Positions 58,101 to 64,000 of a stretch of 64,000 bases of DNA are shown piece after piece. The position numbers and the translations under genes are program-made. How positions within the stretch are numbered: position 1 is the first letter of the stretch; each line of letters begins with the position of its first letter. The stretch comes from Noviherbaspirillum humi. GTDB lineage: Bacteria; Pseudomonadota; Gammaproteobacteria; Burkholderiales; Burkholderiaceae_D. The notes beneath the pieces are model-generated. The model did no database searches. It saw only the letters and a list, made by a program, of their open reading frames with translations, and was not told the origin of the DNA. The stretch covers positions 101,760 through 165,759 of the forward strand of contig NZ_FZOT01000007.1 in assembly GCF_900188095.1 (NCBI RefSeq). The letters are read 5' to 3'.

Positions 58101-59881
58101 GTCGTGATCTCCTGCTCGCGAGCGCCGGTCGCCTGCGCCGCGGCCTGCGCCGATTTGCCGGCAAGCCGTGCCAGCACCTGCTGCGTCGGCCCGTCGAGCA
58201 GGATGCGACCGCCGTTCAGCACCACCACCCGTTCCACCAGCGGCAGCAGCGCCGTCTTGTGGGTGCTGACCAGCAGCGTCGCGCCGGCCCGTGCCACTTC
58301 CGCCAGCACCTGAACCACCCGCGCCTCGGTGCCGGAGTCCATGCTGCCGGTGGGCTCATCGAGCAGCCATACCTTGGGATCGGCCAGCAGCATGCGGGTG
58401 AAGGCAATCAGCTGCCGCTGACCGCCGGACACGCCGCGCCCGCCTTCGGTGATTTCCAGCGCCAGGCCGCGCGGCTGGGCGGTGATCAGGTCGATCAGGC
58501 CGGTGCGACGGGCGGCGGCCAGGATGGCTTCATCGCCGGGGTCCGGCAGGCCGAGAATCAGGTTGTCGCGCAGGCTGCCGGAAAACAGCCGCGCATCCTG
58601 CGGCAGGTAGCCGACATGAGCGCGCAGGGTTTCGGGATGCAGCAAGGCCATGTCGATGGCGCCGAGATAGACCGCGCCTTCGCGGCTGCGGTACAGGCCG
58701 GAGGCGAGCTTGAGCAGCGTGCTCTTGCCGGAGCCGATCTGCCCCAGCAGGGCAATGCGGGCGCCGGCCGGAATGTCGAGCCGGTCGATCTCGATCGCCT
58801 TGGGCTGCTGCTGTCCGTAGGCGAAGCGGATGCGTTCCAGTCGCAGGTCGGCCCCGAGCGCGCCGGGGGTGAGCAGCGCCTCGCGACCGTCGGCCTCGTT
58901 CGGCAGCGCCAGGATCCTGTCCAGGCCGTCAATGGCGGCGCGCGCATGGGCCCACTGCACCATCACGCCGGGCAGCTGGATGATCGGCGCCATCGCCCGG
59001 TTGCCGATGATGGAGCAGGCCAGCAGCGCGCCCATGGTGAGCTTGTTGTCGGCCACCATCCACGCCCCGAACGCCACCAGCAGCACGTAGCTGATCTGCT
59101 GCAGCAGCGCCGTGATGTTCTGCGACAGCGACGAATGCAGCTTGATGCCGGCGTCGGCGACGCCGGCTTCGTCGATGATTTGGTTCCAGCGCGCCTGCAG
59201 CAGCGCCTCGCCGCTGGCGGCCTTGACGGTTTCGGCGCCATCGACCGCCTCCACCAGCAGGCCGGCGCTGCGGTTCGAGGCGGCGATGGTGTTGCGCGTA
59301 TGGCGCGCGATGGCGCGCTGGAAGCCGAGGCCGCAGGCCAGCGCCAGCGGCAGCATCACCAGCGGCACGAACACCAGCGGACCGCCGATGGCGGCGATCA
59401 CCAGCAGGAACAGGATGGCGAACGGCACGTCGGCCAGCGCGAACAGGGAGGTGGACGCCAGCACGTTGCGCACCTGCTCGAAGCCCTTGATCTGCGAGGC
59501 CAGCGTTCCCACCGAAGGCGGCCGCGCTTCCATGCGGATGCCCATCATGCGGCCGAACAGCCAGTCCGACAACTCCGCATCCACCGCCTTGCAGACCTTG
59601 TCATTGGCATGGGCGCGGGCCTGCTTCAGCGCGAACTCCATCACCGCGGCGGCGAGCACGCCGACGGAAAGCACCCAGAGGGTCTGGAAACCGGCATTCG
59701 GAATGACGCGGTCGTACACCTGCATGGAGTACAGCGAGCCGCCCAGCGCCAGCAAGGTGATCAGCGTGGTCGCCAGGGCGGCGTCGAGAAAGGTGCCGCG
59801 GCGCCGGCCCAGCGCCTTGCCCACCAGGCGCAGCGCCCTGGGCGATGTTGCCGTGTCTGGCGGCATGTCGATTGGATTCAC
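58097..59881 (-). CDS. Type I secretion ABC exporter (permease-ATPase), LapB-like
   Basis: A 594-residue inner-membrane exporter. The membrane domain of six helices spans about 25-305 (SVGVLAAAVMEFALKQARAH; FALADVPFAILFLLVIAAIG). The ATPase domain lies at about 340-580: Walker A LLGQIGSGKSTLLKL, signature RGVSGGQRQLIAFTRML, Walker B VWLLDEPTGSMDSG, and His in LLVSTHKTALL. The N-terminal C39-like peptidase domain is absent or short, as in exporters of large RTX adhesins. It overlaps the adaptor gene (ATGA) and lies 16 bases after the TolC-like gene. It would export the RTX protein encoded upstream. Confidence 0.95.
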   Translation of the reverse strand: MNPIDMPPDTATSPRALRLVGKALGRRRGTFLDAALATTLITLLALGGSLYSMQVYDRVIPNAGFQTLWVLSVGVLAAAVMEFALKQARAHANDKVCKAVDAELSDWLFGRMMGIRMEARPPSVGTLASQIKGFEQVRNVLASTSLFALADVPFAILFLLVIAAIGGPLVFVPLVMLPLALACGLGFQRAIARHTRNTIAASNRSAGLLVEAVDGAETVKAASGEALLQARWNQIIDEAGVADAGIKLHSSLSQNITALLQQISYVLLVAFGAWMVADNKLTMGALLACSIIGNRAMAPIIQLPGVMVQWAHARAAIDGLDRILALPNEADGREALLTPGALGADLRLERIRFAYGQQQPKAIEIDRLDIPAGARIALLGQIGSGKSTLLKLASGLYRSREGAVYLGAIDMALLHPETLRAHVGYLPQDARLFSGSLRDNLILGLPDPGDEAILAAARRTGLIDLITAQPRGLALEITEGGRGVSGGQRQLIAFTRMLLADPKVWLLDEPTGSMDSGTEARVVQVLAEVARAGATLLVSTHKTALLPLVERVVVLNGGRILLDGPTQQVLARLAGKSAQAAAQATGAREQEITT

Positions 59882-59897
59882 TTCTGCTCCTGAAAAA

Positions 59898-61127
59898 TCA
59901 TTGGCGGTTCAGCGTGCCGGTCTGCGCGCGCAGACGCAGGCTGGCACTGACCGCCTGGGCGCGGGCATCTTCCAGAGCCAGCTCCGCCTGGACCGCCTCG
60001 CGCACCGCATTGAGGACATCGAGCCAGCTCTTGCGCCCGATCACGTATTGCCGCGTATAGGATTCGAAGACATCGGTGGACGCCAGCCGCGCCTGTTCGG
60101 CGGTGCTGCTGCGCTCGCGTGCCGCCAGCAGCTCGCTCCAGTCGATGCTGATGCGCTCGGCGATGTCGCGCTGTGCCGCCTCCCTCTGCATGCGGATGGC
60201 ATCGCGGCGGGAGATGGCAGACTGCACCGCCGAGCGGGCCGCCAGGCCGGCGCCCGGCTGCGCCTGCAGCACCAGCATGGCGCGCCGCTCGGAAAGCGGC
60301 GCGGAGGTCTGCTCCAGGCGCAGCGCCAGCTGCGGCAGCATGGCCGCGCGGCGCACGTCGATGTCGGCGCCGGCGGCAGCTTCTTCAGCCGCCAGCCGCT
60401 TCATCACCGGAGAATGATCGAGCGCCTGCTGCAGCGCCATGTCCTGCGAGGGTGGCGCATGCTCGTCGCTCAGGCCGGCGGCGCCAAGGTCGGTCACCGG
60501 CTTGCCGGCCAGCTGCGACAGCTGGGCCAAGGCATTGCGAAGCGACTGCTCGATGGCGGAGCGGTCGTTCACCGCCTGGGCCAGGCGCGATTCGGCCAGG
60601 CGCTGGTCGATCTGGGAACTCACTTCCTGCTGCACCCGGCGCTTGATCATCTCCAGCAGCCGCTCATGCTCGGCCACGGCGGCGCCGGCATGCTTCAGGC
60701 GTGCCTTGTGGCGCAGGACTTCGACGCAGGCGGCGATCACCCGCAGGCGCAGCTCCATGCCGGTTTCATCGACGGCTGCGCCGGCGCCTTCCAGCCGATG
60801 GCCGGCAGCGGCGATGCCGGCGTCGATGCGTCCGCCGGCATACAGCGGCTGCTCGAGACGGGCGACGCCGCGCGAGCCGTTGACGTTGCGGCTGGTCGCT
60901 TCCACCGACGGCGTCGGATAGCGCGCCCATTCGGCCGCCTCGCGGTCGGCGAGCGCGCCTTCCCGGGCGGCGCGACGGCCCAGCATCAGGGGATGGCTGA
61001 CGAGCGCGGCGGCGAGAACCTCGTCGAAGGTAGCGGTTTGCGCCTGCGCCGGCGCAGCGGACCCCAGCGCGGCGATGGCCAGCCCCAGCGCCGCGAGCCG
61101 ACGCGCAATGAATGTTGCCTGCTTCAT
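59898..61127 (-). CDS. TolC-family outer-membrane channel of type I secretion
   Basis: A 409-residue outer-membrane efflux protein with a signal peptide (RLAALGLAIAALGSAAPAQA). It has the two OEP repeats: LAAALVSHPLMLGRRAARE near the start, helix pairs through GMELRLRVIAACVEVLRHKA, and the second-half motifs AQRDIAERISIDWSELLAAR and TQYVIGRKSWLDVLNAVREA-like segment near the end. The ATG at 61127 is chosen because upstream codons run into the intercistronic hairpin. It completes the envelope-spanning channel with the HlyD-type adaptor and ABC exporter. Confidence 0.92.
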   Translation of the reverse strand: MKQATFIARRLAALGLAIAALGSAAPAQAQTATFDEVLAAALVSHPLMLGRRAAREGALADREAAEWARYPTPSVEATSRNVNGSRGVARLEQPLYAGGRIDAGIAAAGHRLEGAGAAVDETGMELRLRVIAACVEVLRHKARLKHAGAAVAEHERLLEMIKRRVQQEVSSQIDQRLAESRLAQAVNDRSAIEQSLRNALAQLSQLAGKPVTDLGAAGLSDEHAPPSQDMALQQALDHSPVMKRLAAEEAAAGADIDVRRAAMLPQLALRLEQTSAPLSERRAMLVLQAQPGAGLAARSAVQSAISRRDAIRMQREAAQRDIAERISIDWSELLAARERSSTAEQARLASTDVFESYTRQYVIGRKSWLDVLNAVREAVQAELALEDARAQAVSASLRLRAQTGTLNRQ

Positions 61128-61187
61128 GGAGTAAAGGCTGCGCCCTGAAATAGCGGCGCAGCCTGATGCTTTCTTGTCATCGGTTCT

Positions 61188-61214
61188 GCCGCCGGCGACA
61201 GGGTCGCCGGCGGC
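61188..61214 (-). terminator. Strong intercistronic hairpin between RTX gene and exporter genes
   Basis: Perfect 12-bp stem GCCGCCGGCGAC / GTCGCCGGCGGC with a 3-base loop, starting 8 bases after the RTX stop codon. There is no T-run. It may stabilise the RTX mRNA 3' end or cause partial termination, so that more substrate than exporter is made. Confidence 0.6.
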
Positions 61215-61222
61215 GTGTGGCG

Positions 61223-64000
61223 TCAAACGATCAGGTTGGTGGCATGCAGCTGCAGCGGATCCACGCCGGAGAGAACCACCAGTGCCGTCATCGTACCGCC
61301 GCTGGCAAGATCCGATGAGTGGTAGATAGTGGTTTTATCCCCGTTGTTCGCGTCTTTGAAGATCACGAAGCCCTGAGAAGCGGTGACATCGTCGTCCGCC
61401 GCGATGGCCGCGCTCACGGCATCGACAGTAGTTGAAGCATTGTCAAAGATGAACACATTGCTGTTGCCGAAGTCATGAACCGTGGAGCCGAACTGCTGCA
61501 CCTTCGTGCCGGCACCCAGGTGCGCGATGCCGGAAAGATCAATGATGTCGCCGCCCATGCCTGGATCGTTGAACTTGAACCCGAGTACGGTGTCGGTGCC
61601 GTCGGCCAGCGCCAGGATCTTCACCATGTCGCCATTCACCAGGCCCGGATCTCCGGCCGGCATGCCGCCCAGATCGATGGTGTCGTTGCCGGCGCCGCCG
61701 ATGAAGGTTTCGCTGCCGACGGTGCCGCTCATCATGTCATCGCCGTCAGTGCCGACGTTGGTCACGATGCTGCGGGTGGACAGGGACAGATAGCCGCCGC
61801 CGGTGGTCAGATCGAAGCCGAGCGTTTCCACGCCGGAGACGGTATCGACGCCGGCGCCGGTGGACGTGGTGTTGCCCACATCCTCGATGCGCCAGCTGCC
61901 ATCGACGTTTTGCGTGATCTTGATCTGGTTCACGCCATCCTTGGTGATCCATCCTCCCTGGATGCCGCCGTCCGCGACGAAGGCGAGCGTGCCCGCGCCC
62001 GTGCCGACATAGTAATTGGCGACGTCCATGCCCTGTCCACCGATAATGGTGTCATTGCCGGCATCGCCCATCAGCACGTCGTTGCCGCCGTTGCCATTGA
62101 TGACATCATCGCCTGCGCCGCCGTACAGGAAGTCGGTAGCCGAACCGCCGTTGAGCGTGTCGTTGCCCAGGCCGCCCATGAGCGTGTCGTAGCCGGTATT
62201 GCTAGCGTTAAGCACGTCATCACCGCCGAAGCCCATCACCACCGACATGCCCTGGTTGCCGGCCGTGAGCGTTTCGTTGCCGGCCGTGCCGGACTGCAGC
62301 GCCAGGTTCAGCCGCACGTCGGAATTGTCGAACCGAATTTCAACGTTCTCCACGCCGGTGAGCGTGGCCTTGTTCGTTGTGCTGCCCGGGTTCTCGCGCA
62401 CCGTCACCGTGCCATTGTCGTTGGCGATGATACGGTAGGTATCGACGCTGGAGCTGGCATGGAAGCCGGTGTTGTCCCAGGTGCCGGTCTGGTTCTGCAG
62501 CACCACGCCGGTGAAGCTGCCGCGCAATCCAAGCTGCTGGCCGGTCATGTTCAGCACCAGGCTGTCGAAGCCGGTGCCGCCGTCGACCGCGTCGGTGCCC
62601 TTGCCCATGAAGATGCGGTCGTTGCCGCCGCCGGCATTGATGGTGTCGTTGCCGCCATCGCCGAAGATCGCATCGAAGCCGGCATGGCCGGTGATGGTGT
62701 CGTTACCGGCGCCGCCGCGCACCAGGTAACGGGTGCTGGTGCTGGTGTCGCCCGACAGATCGATGGTGTCCACGCCCAGCGTGCCCTGGCGGTAGATGTC
62801 GTTGCCGTTGATCGGATCGGCCACCATCAGGCCAGTCTTGCTCAGGCGGATGTCGGCCACCTCTACCGGCTCATAGCCGCTGCCGGTATCGAGCACCAGG
62901 TGATAAAGCAGCGTCTCGACGTTGGTAGGGTAGCTGGCAGCGGATGGAACCGTCACCGCCGTAGCAATCGTCGAGGACACCACCGCGCCGCTGCTGTTCA
63001 GCACTTCGATCGTGCTAGTAGTGGTATTGAAACGCAGGCTGTAGGTGCTAGCGGTGTCGAGGCTCACGCCCGTCACCACTACCGGTACCACCAGGATGTC
63101 ACGGTCGCCCGCGCCGCCATCGACGCCTGCATACACGCCGTTGGTGGGCGCGGTGGCCGGATCGGCTTCATAGGCGGCCAGCACGTCGTTGCCCGCCGTG
63201 CCGGTCGTGTCTTCGATCACGCCGCCATAGACGTAGGTGCCGGCGGTGATCGGACGCGTCGATGTCAGTGCCAGGTCGGCCGGCAGGCCGCCGGCATTGG
63301 CCCATTCGGTGATGCTGCCGCCATTCAGTCCAATGCTGCCGACGTGGTACCTGCCCACATCCGCATCCTGCAGCACATACTTGAACAGCATCGAGGTCTG
63401 GTACTGATTGCCGTCCCCATAGGACTGGTAGGTCGCCTGCACGGTGTGCTGGTTGCCGGCATCGTCGACGAAGGTCAGCGCAAACGTCGGCGCGCCGCTG
63501 ATGGCCACAGGGTTGGTGAAGTGTACCTGCAGCGTGATGTCGTCGCCGCTTCCCGCCACCAGTACCGAATCGCTCAGCTCGCGCACCCAGTCGATCTTGG
63601 TGACGGTCGACGGGAACAGCGCCTGGATCGCGCTGGCGCCGATGTTGTAATAGTTGCCGTTGCTGTTGTTGTAGTCGAAGGTCAGGTTCTCGATGCCGCT
63701 CAGCGTATCCACGCCAAAGCCGGTGCTGGCGTTGCCGATGTCTTCCACCACCAGCGCGCCATTGCTGCCGCGGCTGACCTTGGCCACCGCCACCCCGCCC
63801 TGCTTGACGATCACGCCGCCCAGATCGGCGTCGTAGGCATAGCTCCAGGAACCGTTGCCGCTGCCTGCGACGAAGAAGTTGGCCTGGTCGCTGCCATCGC
63901 CGCCGTTGAGGGTGTCGTTGCCGGCATCGCCCATCAGCACGTCGTTGCCGCCGCTGCCGTTGATGATGTCGTCACCGCCGCCGCCGTACAGGAAGTCGGT
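61223..64000 (-). CDS. RTX-type secreted protein, N-terminal part beyond the window
   Basis: The last 925 residues of a large calcium-binding type I secretion substrate; the start lies beyond 64000. It has several RTX nonapeptide blocks (LMGDAGNDTLNGGDGSD; LVRGGAGNDTITGHAGFD; LYGGAGDDVINGNGGND; FIGGAGNDTIDLGG). Between them lie beta-sandwich modules (LSDSVLVAGSGDDITLQVHF; GAPTFALTFVDDAGNQHTVQ). The C-terminus, DLASGGTMTALVVLSGVDPL followed by QLHATNLIV, is the usual T1SS signal. Two similar modules about 1,863 bases apart show internal duplication. The exporter, adaptor and channel genes follow directly. It could be an adhesin or an extracellular enzyme; the function-giving N-terminus is not visible. 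Confidence 0.93.
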   Translation of the reverse strand, partial: TDFLYGGGGDDIINGSGGNDVLMGDAGNDTLNGGDGSDQANFFVAGSGNGSWSYAYDADLGGVIVKQGGVAVAKVSRGSNGALVVEDIGNASTGFGVDTLSGIENLTFDYNNSNGNYYNIGASAIQALFPSTVTKIDWVRELSDSVLVAGSGDDITLQVHFTNPVAISGAPTFALTFVDDAGNQHTVQATYQSYGDGNQYQTSMLFKYVLQDADVGRYHVGSIGLNGGSITEWANAGGLPADLALTSTRPITAGTYVYGGVIEDTTGTAGNDVLAAYEADPATAPTNGVYAGVDGGAGDRDILVVPVVVTGVSLDTASTYSLRFNTTTSTIEVLNSSGAVVSSTIATAVTVPSAASYPTNVETLLYHLVLDTGSGYEPVEVADIRLSKTGLMVADPINGNDIYRQGTLGVDTIDLSGDTSTSTRYLVRGGAGNDTITGHAGFDAIFGDGGNDTINAGGGNDRIFMGKGTDAVDGGTGFDSLVLNMTGQQLGLRGSFTGVVLQNQTGTWDNTGFHASSSVDTYRIIANDNGTVTVRENPGSTTNKATLTGVENVEIRFDNSDVRLNLALQSGTAGNETLTAGNQGMSVVMGFGGDDVLNASNTGYDTLMGGLGNDTLNGGSATDFLYGGAGDDVINGNGGNDVLMGDAGNDTIIGGQGMDVANYYVGTGAGTLAFVADGGIQGGWITKDGVNQIKITQNVDGSWRIEDVGNTTSTGAGVDTVSGVETLGFDLTTGGGYLSLSTRSIVTNVGTDGDDMMSGTVGSETFIGGAGNDTIDLGGMPAGDPGLVNGDMVKILALADGTDTVLGFKFNDPGMGGDIIDLSGIAHLGAGTKVQQFGSTVHDFGNSNVFIFDNASTTVDAVSAAIAADDDVTASQGFVIFKDANNGDKTTIYHSSDLASGGTMTALVVLSGVDPLQLHATNLIV
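62051..62137. repeat. Internal repeat of the RTX gene, copy 1
   Basis: About 87 bases encoding an RTX calcium-binding block. They match 63914-64000 closely at an exact offset of 1,863 bases (621 codons). Downstream, a related VEDIGN...GVDTLSGIENL-type module is also repeated, although more diverged. Confidence 0.85.
63914..64000. repeat. Internal repeat of the RTX gene, copy 2
   Basis: Partner of 62051-62137. The match runs up to the window edge, so the repeat may extend further and more copies may lie outside. Confidence 0.8.

Overview
The window is 64 kb of GC-rich DNA with dense, mostly operonic gene content. The regulator types (MarR, IclR, CpxR-like), the phasin, the abundance of ABC, NMT1/TauA and MHS transporters, and the protein styles suggest a beta-proteobacterium of the Burkholderiales, probably Oxalobacteraceae (Herbaspirillum, Noviherbaspirillum or Massilia type). 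That placement is inferred from style, not from a marker gene. I saw no rRNA, tRNA, CRISPR array, prophage or replication origin.

Left part (1-16.4 kb): a chemoreceptor cut by the window edge, an HDOD protein, a small membrane protein, a tandem universal stress protein and a phasin. A perfect LexA (SOS) box follows, in front of two unknown genes. Next come the last 60 codons of a tannase-like gene with its own terminator, and a CpxA/CpxR-type two-component system. The CpxR-type system is flanked by perfect GTAAA-N5-GTAAA operators, which also precede a divergent Ser/His-rich protein gene and a Spy/CpxP-like gene, so the locus looks like a self-contained envelope-stress regulon. From 10.1 to 12.2 kb is an AT-richer patch holding a WG-repeat protein and a decayed IS701-type transposase. 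A Bcr/CflA drug exporter and a large esterase-like lipoprotein follow.

Middle (16.4-37.5 kb): a mosaic of inverted repeats plus a 69-bp tandem array, each unit carrying two perfect palindromes. A long minus-strand cluster (24.4 to 17.2 kb) then encodes a leader ORF, an NMT1-like ABC importer, a Rieske oxygenase, an 8-oxoguanine-deaminase-like amidohydrolase, a LysE exporter and an IclR regulator. This looks like uptake and breakdown of an N-heterocycle, possibly a purine. After some singletons (CBS protein, polysaccharide deacetylase, SDR, membrane-anchored repeat protein, MFS) comes a sulfonate-type operon: TauD-like dioxygenase, binding protein, ATPase, permease and a degenerate EAL protein.

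Right part (37.5-64 kb): a GAF-PAS-PAS-GGDEF-EAL protein, two sister lipoproteins, an MHS transporter with its MarR regulator, and a SnoaL / cupredoxin / membrane EAL-sensor operon. A UvrA paralogue without the UvrB-binding domain, a gamma-glutamyltransferase lipoprotein next to a glutamate-carboxypeptidase-like M20 peptidase, a methyltransferase and a TspO protein follow. The window ends in a type I secretion operon: an RTX protein cut by the right edge, then a TolC-like channel, ABC exporter and HlyD-type adaptor. A strong hairpin separates the substrate gene from its exporter genes.
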